The notes: generated from the letters alone by a model not told the origin. Shown: positions 1-5,866, counted from the first letter of the stretch. The stretch: 5,866 nucleotides of DNA from Candidatus Pelagibacterales bacterium (GCA_002720535.1 PBIU01000003.1:237471-243336); one strand, 5' to 3'. Translations and numbers: made by a program.

Positions 1-60
1 ATTTCAAAAAAGGCAAGAAGTATGGAAGAATCTATGTTAAAAATAATTAGGAAGAATTAA
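1..60 (+). CDS. 3' end of an upstream gene, unidentified (partial)
   Basis: Frame 1 is open from the window edge to a TAA at 58-60 and encodes 19 residues ending IIRKN, a basic, helix-like tail. The other two + frames close earlier (stops at 38-40 and 46-48), so this frame is the most likely coding one, with 16 bp to the murB start. In alphaproteobacteria murB usually follows murC, which in turn follows murG. The visible tail does not show the G-A-G-x-I stretch I expect near a MurC C-terminus; its Ala/Lys-rich helical look is more like a MurG end. With so few residues this is only a guess, and I give no name. Confidence 0.4.
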   Translation: MSKKARSMEESMLKIIRKN

Positions 61-76
61 GAGAAACATCTAGGTT

Positions 77-985
77 ATGTCTTTATTAATAAATAAAGTT
101 CCTAAAGTAAGAGGTAAATTAGTTTCTAATGCAGATATATCTTCAACTTCATGGTTTAAAGTTGGAGGTCCTATCGAATTATTATTTATCCCTGAAGATT
201 TGCTAGATTTAACAGAATTTATTGAAAACTTAAGTATGGAAATACCCATATTTGTGATAGGAGCACTTTCTAATACTTTAATTAGAGATGGTGGTGTTAA
301 AGGGATAGGAATTAAGCTAGATGAAAAATTTAGCAAAATTAAAATTAATAATGATTATATAGAAGTTGGGGCGTCTTTATTAAATATGAAATTTGCGAAA
401 TACGCCCAAAAAAAGCAAGTATATGGTTATGAATTTCTTTCAGGAATTCCAGGTACAATTGGTGGAAGTATAAAAATGAATGCTGGGTGCTATGGAAGAG
501 AGATGTCTGATATTCTTCATGAAGTTACAATTATTGATAGAATTAACGGTTTATGTAATTTATCAAGTAAAAAATTAGATATGACTTATAGAAACACAAA
601 AGTAAGCAGAGATACTATAATAATTTCAGCTAAGTTGAAATATTATAAGGATAATATTCGTTCTATAAATAAATTTAATATCAAAGAAGAAAGGATAAAG
701 TCTCAGCCGATTAATAAATTAACAGGTGGTTCTACTTTTAAAAACCCTAAAGGATATAAGGCTTGGAAGTTAATTGAAGATGCAGGTTGTAGAGGTTTAT
801 CTTTGGGAGGTGCTAAGGTATCTGAAATGCATACTAATTTTATTATTAATTATAAAAATGCTACTGCTAATGATATTGAAGCATTGGGTAATATTGTAAG
901 ACAGAAAGTATATGAAAATTCTGGAATAAAACTAGAATGGGAAATATTAAAAATAGGTTTCTCAAATAAAGGGAGTATAAGTTGA
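77..985 (+). CDS. murB: UDP-N-acetylenolpyruvoylglucosamine reductase (MurB)
   Basis: Cytoplasmic FAD enzyme that uses NADPH to reduce UDP-GlcNAc-enolpyruvate to UDP-MurNAc, the second committed step of peptidoglycan synthesis. The 302 residues show the whole family pattern: WFKVGGP at 26-32, the FAD-binding GALSNTLIRDGG at 62-73, GIPGTIGG at 123-130, MNAGCYG at 134-140, YR at 171-172, GGSTFKNP at 217-224 with the proton-donor Ser219, GGAKVSEMHTNFIIN at 244-258, and LEWEI at 286-290, where Glu289 is the likely catalytic acid. Length and the GGSTFKNP form fit the shorter type II MurB common in alphaproteobacteria. The ATG at 77 puts the conserved PKVRGKL at residues 9-15, as expected; only a weak TAGG precedes it. 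The 3' end overlaps the ddl start by 4 bp, so the two are co-transcribed. The identification is secure. Confidence 0.97.
   Translation: MSLLINKVPKVRGKLVSNADISSTSWFKVGGPIELLFIPEDLLDLTEFIENLSMEIPIFVIGALSNTLIRDGGVKGIGIKLDEKFSKIKINNDYIEVGASLLNMKFAKYAQKKQVYGYEFLSGIPGTIGGSIKMNAGCYGREMSDILHEVTIIDRINGLCNLSSKKLDMTYRNTKVSRDTIIISAKLKYYKDNIRSINKFNIKEERIKSQPINKLTGGSTFKNPKGYKAWKLIEDAGCRGLSLGGAKVSEMHTNFIINYKNATANDIEALGNIVRQKVYENSGIKLEWEILKIGFSNKGSIS
969..975 (+). promoter_or_regulatory. Ribosome binding site deciding the TTG start of ddl
   Basis: AAGGGAG lies 6 nt upstream of the TTG at 982, inside the last codons of murB. It is the clearest Shine-Dalgarno-like sequence in the window; the other starts have only weak or A-rich leaders. 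It supports TTG 982 as the ddl start, where the protein begins MNIVLLSGGY. This is the normal Ddl N-terminus, and no ATG gives a better fit. Confidence 0.7.
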
Positions 986-1863
986 ATATAGTATTACTTT
1001 CAGGTGGTTATACAGAGAGAGATGTTTCTTTAATGTCTTCTAAGGAAGTCAAAAATTCTTTATTAAGAATTGGTCATAAAGTAACAGAAATTGATATTAT
1101 TGATAACGAATTCTTAAATTACCCTCTAAATAAATTTGATTTAGTATTTAATGGCTTACATGGGGGTATTGGAGAGAATGGTGTAATACAAAGCATATGT
1201 GAGCTTAAAAATATCCCATATACTGGGTCACCGGTTCTTGCTTCAGCTATAGCAATGAATAAAGTGATGGCAAAAAAAATATTTAATTCTATGAATATAA
1301 CTATTGCCAATAGTGTAGTTAGTAATTTTAATGATATTAAAATAAATGAGCCAATAGAAAGACCGTTTGTGATTAAACCTATAGATGGGGGTTCAAGTAT
1401 AGGAGTTCATATTATTTACGAAAATACAAATTTAAATGAAATCAAATTAGATAATGAAAGATTTATTGTAGAGTCTTACATTGAAGGTAAAGAAATTGCT
1501 GTAGCAGTCCTACAGAATAAGGTCTTAGGTATGATTGAAATTAAATATGATGAAGCATTTTATGATTATCAATCTAAATACAAAAGCAATAATAATAAAT
1601 ATATTATTCCAAAGGATTTAAACATAAGTCATAAAAGACTTTTAGAAAGTTACGCCTTATCTGCTCATACCTCACTGGATTGCAAGGGAGTTACAAGAGC
1701 AGATTTCATAGTTCCATATGAGGAATCAAATAAACCAATATTATTAGAAATTAATACTTTACCTGGATTAACTAAGCATTCATTAGTGCCTAAAATTGCA
1801 CAAAATAATGATTTAGATTTTGATAATTTAATAAGTAAAATTATTGAAGATGCATTTATTTAA
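982..1863 (+). CDS. ddl: D-alanine--D-alanine ligase (Ddl)
   Basis: ATP-grasp ligase in the cytoplasm that joins two D-alanines for the peptidoglycan pentapeptide. The 293 residues match the DdlB length. Visible motifs, with E. coli DdlB equivalents: TERDVS at 11-16 with Glu12 (E15), NGLHGGIGENG at 57-67, IPYTGSPVLASAIAMNK at 78-94, the ATP-binding VIKPIDGGSSIG at 130-141, FYDYQSKY at 193-200, then Arg239 and Asp241 (R255, D257), LEINTLPG at 255-262 with Glu256 and Asn258 (E270, N272), and Ser267 in HSLVP (S281). Tyr200 matches Y216 of DdlB, where Phe favours D-Ala-D-Lac; Tyr therefore predicts ordinary D-Ala-D-Ala product. The start is TTG, overlapping the murB stop as TTGA. The gene ends in tandem stops TAA TGA, and the ftsQ ATG is embedded in them. 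Confidence 0.97.
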   Translation: MNIVLLSGGYTERDVSLMSSKEVKNSLLRIGHKVTEIDIIDNEFLNYPLNKFDLVFNGLHGGIGENGVIQSICELKNIPYTGSPVLASAIAMNKVMAKKIFNSMNITIANSVVSNFNDIKINEPIERPFVIKPIDGGSSIGVHIIYENTNLNEIKLDNERFIVESYIEGKEIAVAVLQNKVLGMIEIKYDEAFYDYQSKYKSNNNKYIIPKDLNISHKRLLESYALSAHTSLDCKGVTRADFIVPYEESNKPILLEINTLPGLTKHSLVPKIAQNNDLDFDNLISKIIEDAFI

Positions 1864-2585
1864 TGAAATTTTTTAAAAAAATATTTTTAATTTTATTAGT
1901 TATAACGGTAATATTATTTACATTCAAAAATAACTTTATAGTAAATAAAGTAGAGAAGATTTTAATTAGTTTCTCTGGATATACAGAAAATGTATTAAAA
2001 GAGGTATATGTATCTGGCAGAATTAATGAGAGTAGAGCGAATATTTTAAAGGCTATAAATGTTATTATTGGGGAGTCACTTTTAACTATAGATTTAGAAA
2101 ATATAAGAAAAAACTTGAACAATCTTTCATGGGTAAAAGATAGCAGTGTATATTTACTTCCTTTAGGACAATTAGAAATAGAAATATATGAGTATATTCC
2201 TTTTGGAAAATTTACTGATTTAAACAATAATACTTTTTTAATTAATAAAAACGGTGTTAAATTTTTGAGTATTAATATTAGTGAATTTGAGAGTTTATTT
2301 GAATTATATGGCAAAGATGCATTATTACATGTTGCTGAATTACCTTTAATCATTAATAAATTAAAGTCTTTTAATTTTAATGCGTCTAAAATAGAAAGAA
2401 TAGATTCCAGAAGGTGGAATATTTATTTAAAAGAAGGGTTTTTAATTAAATTGCCCAACATTAATCCTTTAAATTCAATAGATGCTTTATATAAGTTAGA
2501 TAATAATATAAATTACAATAATTTAACTTTTGTAGATCTAAGAATTAAAGATAGAGTTAGTTTAAAGTATAAGCAAGTTGACTGA
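1863..2585 (+). CDS. ftsQ: Cell division protein FtsQ
   Basis: Bitopic inner-membrane divisome protein that links early cytoplasmic division proteins to FtsB, FtsL and the septal synthase. It has a short basic N-terminus (MKFFKK), one membrane segment at about residues 7-20, and a periplasmic part. A POTRA domain spans about 46-115, including VYVSGR at 48-53, SRANILKAINVIIGESLL at 57-74, and LSWVKDSSV at 88-96. The FtsQ/DivIB C-terminal domain follows: LYGKDALLHVAEL at 148-160, RIDSRRWNIYLKEG at 179-192, IKLPN at 195-199, and VDLRIKDRV at 224-232. At 240 residues it is somewhat shorter than many alphaproteobacterial FtsQ, mainly because the cytoplasmic N-terminus is only about six residues. 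Its ATG overlaps the ddl stop by one base (TAATG), suggesting translational coupling. No Shine-Dalgarno is evident. The domain pattern makes the call firm although FtsQ sequences diverge quickly. Confidence 0.93.
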   Translation: MKFFKKIFLILLVITVILFTFKNNFIVNKVEKILISFSGYTENVLKEVYVSGRINESRANILKAINVIIGESLLTIDLENIRKNLNNLSWVKDSSVYLLPLGQLEIEIYEYIPFGKFTDLNNNTFLINKNGVKFLSINISEFESLFELYGKDALLHVAELPLIINKLKSFNFNASKIERIDSRRWNIYLKEGFLIKLPNINPLNSIDALYKLDNNINYNNLTFVDLRIKDRVSLKYKQVD

Positions 2586-2593
2586 AAATAATT

Positions 2594-3868
2594 ATGGCAA
2601 AATCTAGATGGTTTAATTATTCTTACTTTTCTAAAAGCCCAATTGTGGCTGTACTAGATATAGGTTCTAGTAAGATTTGCTGTTTAATAGCAGAATTAGA
2701 TAAATATAAAAATATTTCTATAGTAGGGGCGGGCTTTCAAGAATCTAAAGGATTGGTATCTGGTGTTATAACGGATATGAGCGAACTAGAAAAATCCATT
2801 AGGAACTGTGTAGCTAGCGCTGAAAAAATGGCCTCATTAAGAGTTAAAAAGGTTATTATTGGTTTTTCTTCGGTTAATATAAATATTGAAAATATAAACA
2901 TTGAAGTTGATCTTAAAGGTGCTGTAGTTAGTCAAGGAGATTTAAATAAGGCATATAATTTTTTATCAAATAAGCATAATGCAGATAATAGAACCATTTT
3001 ACATATAATTCCTTTCCAGTATTCCATTGATGGTAATAAAGGAGTAAAAAGTCCACTTGGCATGTTTGGTGATAAGTTAGGCATAGATATTAGTATTATT
3101 AACGCTGATTCCAACACACTAAAAAATTTAGAAAATGTTGTTAAGAATTCTGATTTAGAAATTGAAAGAGTAGTTTATACTCCATATGCAACTGGTATAT
3201 CCTTATTGTCAGAGGAAGAAAAAGAGTTAGGAGTAGCTTTGATAGATTTAGGAGCTACTTTATCCTCTGTATCAATTTTTTATAATGGAGGTATATTATA
3301 TTCTAAGGTTATTCCTTTAGGAGGAAATATGGTTACAAATGATATATCAAGAATTTTTTCATTATCACTTTCAAATTCAGAGAGAATTAAAATTATAAAT
3401 GGACAGTTAATAGAAGAATTGGAAAATTCTCTTTCTACAATTGAAGTTAACGCTTTAGGCGGAGATAATGAATCTATTGAAATTACAAGACGAGACTTGA
3501 TTTCAGTAATAAAACCGAGAATATCGGAAATAGTTCACTCTATTAATGAATATATTATAGAGAGTAGCTATAATAATATTATTGCAAATAGAGTTGTTAT
3601 TACTGGCGGTGTTTCTCAAATGGATGGCATACTTGATTTTTCTAGTAATATACTTGAAAAAAAAGCTAGGTTAGCAAAACCTCAAAATATAAAAGCTTTA
3701 CCAGAAAACATGAAGAGTCCTTCTTTTTCTACTGTATGTAGTTTAATAAATTTTTCCATAGTAGATTATCATGATATTAATATGAATCTATTAAATAAAA
3801 ACCATAATTCTGATAATTATTATGTATATTTTAAAAAAATTAAAAATTGGTTTGTTGAAAATTTTTAG
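2594..3868 (+). CDS. ftsA: Cell division protein FtsA
   Basis: Actin-like protein on the inner face of the membrane that tethers FtsZ filaments and recruits later division proteins. In order: phosphate-1 loop VLDIGSSKI at 20-28 with Asp22; the FtsA-specific 1C domain, roughly 90-180, containing LHIIPFQYSIDG at 136-147 and LGMFGDKLGIDI at 155-166; phosphate-2 region IDLGATLSSVSIF at 217-229; VIPLGGNMVTNDI at 239-251; adenosine motif VITGGVSQMDG at 335-345; and a C-terminal amphipathic helix YFKKIKNWFVENF at 412-424, the membrane-targeting sequence. The 424-residue length is normal for alphaproteobacteria. One oddity is the phosphate-2 loop: the usual GGGT(T) reads GATL, losing one Gly and the Thr. 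The gene starts 8 bp after ftsQ with no clear ribosome site. It is followed not by ftsZ but by a 67-bp gap and lpxC. Confidence 0.96.
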   Translation: MAKSRWFNYSYFSKSPIVAVLDIGSSKICCLIAELDKYKNISIVGAGFQESKGLVSGVITDMSELEKSIRNCVASAEKMASLRVKKVIIGFSSVNINIENINIEVDLKGAVVSQGDLNKAYNFLSNKHNADNRTILHIIPFQYSIDGNKGVKSPLGMFGDKLGIDISIINADSNTLKNLENVVKNSDLEIERVVYTPYATGISLLSEEEKELGVALIDLGATLSSVSIFYNGGILYSKVIPLGGNMVTNDISRIFSLSLSNSERIKIINGQLIEELENSLSTIEVNALGGDNESIEITRRDLISVIKPRISEIVHSINEYIIESSYNNIIANRVVITGGVSQMDGILDFSSNILEKKARLAKPQNIKALPENMKSPSFSTVCSLINFSIVDYHDINMNLLNKNHNSDNYYVYFKKIKNWFVENF

Positions 3869-3878
3869 TACATATTTT

Positions 3879-3895
3879 TGTTACAAATGTTACAA
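3879..3895 (+). repeat. Tandem TGTTACAA motif in the ftsA-lpxC gap
   Basis: The 67-bp gap at 3869-3935 is almost pure A/T. It contains two copies of TGTTACAA (3879-3886 and 3888-3895) at a 9-bp period. Each copy contains TGTNACA, a short inverted repeat about a central base. Downstream is TATAAA at 3914-3919, a possible -10 box, but there is no convincing -35 at the right distance (TTACAA at 3890-3895, 18 bp away, matches the consensus at only three positions). The gap could carry an lpxC promoter with an operator, or be a chance pattern in AT-rich DNA. I see no terminator hairpin after ftsA. Confidence 0.35.
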
Positions 3896-3935
3896 TATTT
3901 GATTTCTCATAAATATAAATATTTGTTAAAAAAAG

Positions 3936-4886
3936 ATGTTTAATTTGAGAAATATTATTATGCCAGATACTTTAAATATATCTAATTTAGGTTTTCAAAG
4001 AACTCTAAAAAAAGAAGTTTTTTGTGAGGGAATTGGATTACATTCAGGAAAAAAAACGAAAATACAAATTCTGCCTGCAGATGTTAATACTGGCATTACT
4101 TTCATTAGGAAAGACTTAGCAAAAAATCAGAAAATTGATGCTTTATATAAAAATGTAATTGATACAAAATTAGGAACTACCATAGCAAATAAAGCAGGAT
4201 ATAAAGTACATACAATTGAGCATTTAATGTCGGCGTTTATGGGTTTAAAAATAGATAACGCAAAAATAATTTTATCAGGAAGTGAAATTCCTATAATGGA
4301 TGGGAGTGCGAGAGTATTTTTAGATCTAATTAATTCAGTAGGAATAAAAGAACAATATGCTAAAAAGAAAGTAATAAAAATTCTTAAAGAGGTTACTTTT
4401 TCTCAAAATAATAGTTCTATAACAATTTATCCTTCTGATAATTTTTCTATTGACTATATGATAGATTTTGATGATCCAGTTATTGGTATTCAGCGTCAAA
4501 AAATTACTTTATTAGCCAATAATTATGATAAAGAAATTGGTTCAGCTAGAACTTTTGGTATGCTTAATGAAGTAGAATATATGCACAAAAATGGATTGGC
4601 TTTGGGTGGATCAATTAATAATGCTATAGTAGTTGATAACGGTAAGGTGTTAAACCCTGATGGTTTACGCTATAAAGATGAGTTTGTTAGACATAAAATT
4701 TTAGATTTATGTGGAGATATTTACCTTTCAGGATATCATTTGATGGGTGATATAGTTGCTAAATGTGCAGGGCATGAAGTAAATAATAAGTTTTTATGGG
4801 AATTATTTAGTAATAAGAGTAATTATGAAGTTATAGAAGAAAATAAAATTATTCCTCAAGAAGAAATTAGTTTTGCAGTAGCATAA
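3936..4886 (+). CDS. lpxC: UDP-3-O-acyl-N-acetylglucosamine deacetylase (LpxC)
   Basis: Zinc amidase in the cytoplasm that catalyses the committed step of lipid A synthesis, so the organism should have LPS. The signature residues are all present: GIGLHSG at 32-38; HTIEHLMSA at 92-100 with catalytic Glu95 and zinc ligand His96 (E. coli E78, H79); SEIPIMDGSA at 116-125; SARTFG at 203-208 with Thr206 (T191); and HKILDLCGD at 253-261, giving zinc ligands His253 and Asp257 (H238, D242) plus Lys254 and Asp261. His280 in AGH matches H265. The length is 316, against 305 in E. coli. The start is uncertain: ATG 3936 has only poly-A upstream, and the ATG at 3960 (Met9) is equally possible, with a GAGA about 10 nt before it. 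The C-terminus ends SFAVA, a non-polar tail like those read by proteases in other LpxC. The MORN gene follows 6 bp later. Confidence 0.97.
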   Translation: MFNLRNIIMPDTLNISNLGFQRTLKKEVFCEGIGLHSGKKTKIQILPADVNTGITFIRKDLAKNQKIDALYKNVIDTKLGTTIANKAGYKVHTIEHLMSAFMGLKIDNAKIILSGSEIPIMDGSARVFLDLINSVGIKEQYAKKKVIKILKEVTFSQNNSSITIYPSDNFSIDYMIDFDDPVIGIQRQKITLLANNYDKEIGSARTFGMLNEVEYMHKNGLALGGSINNAIVVDNGKVLNPDGLRYKDEFVRHKILDLCGDIYLSGYHLMGDIVAKCAGHEVNNKFLWELFSNKSNYEVIEENKIIPQEEISFAVA

Positions 4887-4892
4887 AGAAAA

Positions 4893-5660
4893 ATGGCTAT
4901 AAAATTTATACATCTATTAATTAAATTAATAATATTTAATATTATATTCATCAAAATCCTTTCAGCAGAAGATACAACAATAGATTTCGAAGACGGCAGC
5001 AGTTATGTAGGTGGTATTATAGATGGAATGATGGAAGGAAAAGGTGTATTTACTTCTTCTAACAATACAGATAATCAAATATTAAAATATGAAGGAGATT
5101 TTAAAAAGGGCAAATTTGATGGAAAAGGTATTTTAGAATTTCATAATGGAGATCTATATGATGGAGATTTTTCTTTAGGTTTAATGCATGGTAAAGGAAC
5201 TTTAACATATCAAAATGGTTCAATATATGAAGGATTATTTGTTAATGGCAAAAAAGATGGAAAGGGTAAGCTAATTTATAATGATGGAGTTATATATACT
5301 GGTGACTTTAAGGAAGATAAAATTGAGGGTATAGGTACAATAATTTATGAATTAGGAAATGAATATTCAGGAGAATTCTTAAATAATGTTATGCATGGTA
5401 ACGGTAGAATTATTTTTAAAGATGGGAGTTCTTATAAAGGAAAATTTAATAATGGTAATTATCATGGAAAAGGAATATTTACTTTTCCGGATGGAACTTA
5501 TTATGAGGGTGAATTTAAAAATGGATCTCGTGAGGGACCAGGAGAAATAGTTTATATAGATAATACTCGACAATCAGGTATATTTAAAAATGGGGACTTT
5601 GTAGGAGAAGTGATTATTACTTTTCCTGATGGAACTGTTCAAAAGAAAACAGTAGATTAG
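4893..5660 (+). CDS. Exported MORN-repeat protein
   Basis: A 255-residue protein made of a signal peptide and MORN repeats. The N-terminus is strongly hydrophobic (about 5-23, interrupted by Lys11 and Lys21) and is followed by LSA-ED, a plausible signal peptidase I site after Ala25. There is no lipobox cysteine; an uncleaved membrane anchor is the alternative. From residue 38 to about 249 it is built of Y-x-G-x-F-x-x-G-x-x-x-G-x-G units. MORN units form elongated beta-hairpin stacks that serve as scaffolds or lipid-binding surfaces in other proteins; no enzymatic domain is visible here. The 6-bp distance to lpxC implies one transcript, so a role in the envelope is a fair inference, but the function is unknown. 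The leader is A-rich (AAAGAAAAATG) without a true Shine-Dalgarno. The gene converges on the ETF-QO gene with 9 bp between the stops. Confidence 0.88.
   Translation: MAIKFIHLLIKLIIFNIIFIKILSAEDTTIDFEDGSSYVGGIIDGMMEGKGVFTSSNNTDNQILKYEGDFKKGKFDGKGILEFHNGDLYDGDFSLGLMHGKGTLTYQNGSIYEGLFVNGKKDGKGKLIYNDGVIYTGDFKEDKIEGIGTIIYELGNEYSGEFLNNVMHGNGRIIFKDGSSYKGKFNNGNYHGKGIFTFPDGTYYEGEFKNGSREGPGEIVYIDNTRQSGIFKNGDFVGEVIITFPDGTVQKKTVD
5004..5639 (+). repeat. Eight MORN repeats plus a degenerate ninth (69-bp period)
   Basis: Repeat units of the protein encoded at 4893-5660 begin at residues 38, 66, 89, 112, 135, 158, 181, 204 and 227. From the second unit on the period is exactly 23 residues (69 bp) without a single insertion or deletion. 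The first unit is followed by a five-residue insertion in its linker (TSSNNTD region). The ninth unit starts QSG instead of Y-x-G and lacks the final G-x-G, so it looks like a capping unit. The units have diverged at DNA level, which argues against very recent expansion. Confidence 0.9.
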
Positions 5661-5670
5661 TAATATTACT
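5659..5670. other. 12-bp palindrome between convergent stop codons
   Basis: AGTAATATTACT is a perfect palindrome that fills the whole 9-bp space between the MORN gene stop (5658-5660) and the ETF-QO stop (5670-5672) and touches both. As RNA it could make only about a 4-bp AT-rich stem with a 4-nt loop, without a U-tract of note, so it is at best a very weak bidirectional terminator. No better terminator is visible for either gene. Confidence 0.3.
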
Positions 5671-5866
5671 TACATATTAGGGTAATTAGGGCCTCCTCCT
5701 CCTTCAGGAGAAGTCCAATTAATATTTTGTGAAGGATCCTTTATATCACATGTCTTACAATGAAGACAATTTTGAGAATTGATTTGTAGTTTTTTAATAT
5801 TATTATCTTCAATAATTTCATATACCCCCGCCGGACAGTATAATCGTTCAGGAGAATTATATATAG
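5670..5866 (-). CDS. Electron transfer flavoprotein-ubiquinone oxidoreductase, C-terminal part (partial)
   Basis: The reverse strand is open from the window edge to a TAA (complement of 5670-5672) and gives the last 64 residues of ETF-QO. This inner-membrane flavoprotein with one 4Fe-4S cluster passes electrons from ETF, which collects them from acyl-CoA and other dehydrogenases, to ubiquinone. The ferredoxin-like end is unmistakable: YCPAGVYE, then NCLHCKTCDIKDPSQNINW, then PEGGGGPNYPNM at the very C-terminus. The four cluster cysteines are visible residues 10, 33, 36 and 39; the linker between the first and second is two residues shorter than in the mammalian enzyme as I recall it. The start and the FAD domain lie beyond the right edge. 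The gene is convergent with the envelope operon and has no evident functional link to it. It implies an aerobic, ubiquinone-based respiratory chain. Confidence 0.95.
   Translation of the reverse strand, partial: IYNSPERLYCPAGVYEIIEDNNIKKLQINSQNCLHCKTCDIKDPSQNINWTSPEGGGGPNYPNM

Noticed and set aside
70..336. Open frame of 88 codons on the - strand over the murB start
   Set aside because: Shadow of murB; low-complexity Ser/Leu/Ile translation with no recognisable motif.
1856..2353. Long open frame of 165 codons on the - strand
   Set aside because: It lies wholly opposite ftsQ, whose protein pattern is clear. The antisense translation is rich in Phe, Ile, Leu and Ser as expected from AT-rich shadow frames, shows no domain and has no promoter or ribosome site.
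3917..3924. AAATATTT palindrome before lpxC
   Set aside because: Short A/T palindromes are expected often at this base composition; nothing else supports a site here.
5379..5573. Open frame of 64 codons on the - strand inside the MORN gene
   Set aside because: Shadow of the repeat region; the regular repeat pattern keeps stops out of the opposite frame, and the + strand product is clearly real.
5004..5639. Possibility that the 69-bp periodic DNA is a CRISPR-like or satellite array
   Set aside because: The units encode protein MORN repeats without stops, have no identical repeats separated by spacers, and differ strongly at DNA level.
5699..5710. CTCCT-TC-AGGAG inverted repeat that could look like a terminator or Shine-Dalgarno/anti-Shine-Dalgarno hairpin
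   Set aside because: It falls inside the conserved PEGGGG codons (GGA GGA GGA GGC) of ETF-QO, so the protein sequence explains it; the 2-nt loop is also too short for a good hairpin.

Overview
The window is an AT-rich stretch (roughly 25-30% G+C by eye) of a Gram-negative bacterium, almost certainly an alphaproteobacterium. Three things point there: the order murB-ddl-ftsQ-ftsA...lpxC, the subfamily character of the proteins (for example the FtsA N-terminus and its C-terminal helix ending NWFVENF, and the MurB start PKVRGKL), and an ETF-ubiquinone oxidoreductase next door. The low G+C and tight packing suit a streamlined marine or host-associated lineage (SAR11/HIMB59-like or Rickettsiales-like). 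I cannot choose between these from the sequence alone.

Layout: positions 1-60 hold the 3' end of an unidentified upstream gene. Then come five cell-envelope and division genes plus one more, all on the + strand: murB (77-985), ddl (982-1863), ftsQ (1863-2585), ftsA (2594-3868), lpxC (3936-4886) and a MORN-repeat protein with a signal peptide (4893-5660). The first four are fused or nearly so: a TTGA overlap, a TAATG overlap and an 8-bp gap. A 67-bp gap separates ftsA from lpxC, and the MORN gene starts 6 bp after lpxC. On the - strand, converging on the MORN gene with only 9 bp between stop codons, is the C-terminus of ETF-QO (5670-5866, continuing beyond the window).

Together the + strand genes build and divide the envelope. 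MurB makes UDP-MurNAc, Ddl supplies D-Ala-D-Ala, FtsQ and FtsA belong to the divisome, and LpxC commits UDP-GlcNAc derivatives to lipid A. All key catalytic residues of MurB, Ddl and LpxC are visible, so the organism should make both peptidoglycan and LPS.

Most of this is ordinary dcw-cluster sequence. The points worth a second look are: (a) ftsZ is absent from its usual place between ftsA and lpxC; (b) FtsA has an altered second phosphate loop; (c) an exported protein with eight or nine MORN repeats at an exact 23-residue period follows lpxC; (d) a tandem TGTNACA motif lies in the short gap where ftsZ would be. I see no mobile element, RNA gene or CRISPR array, and no gene-free stretch longer than 67 bp.
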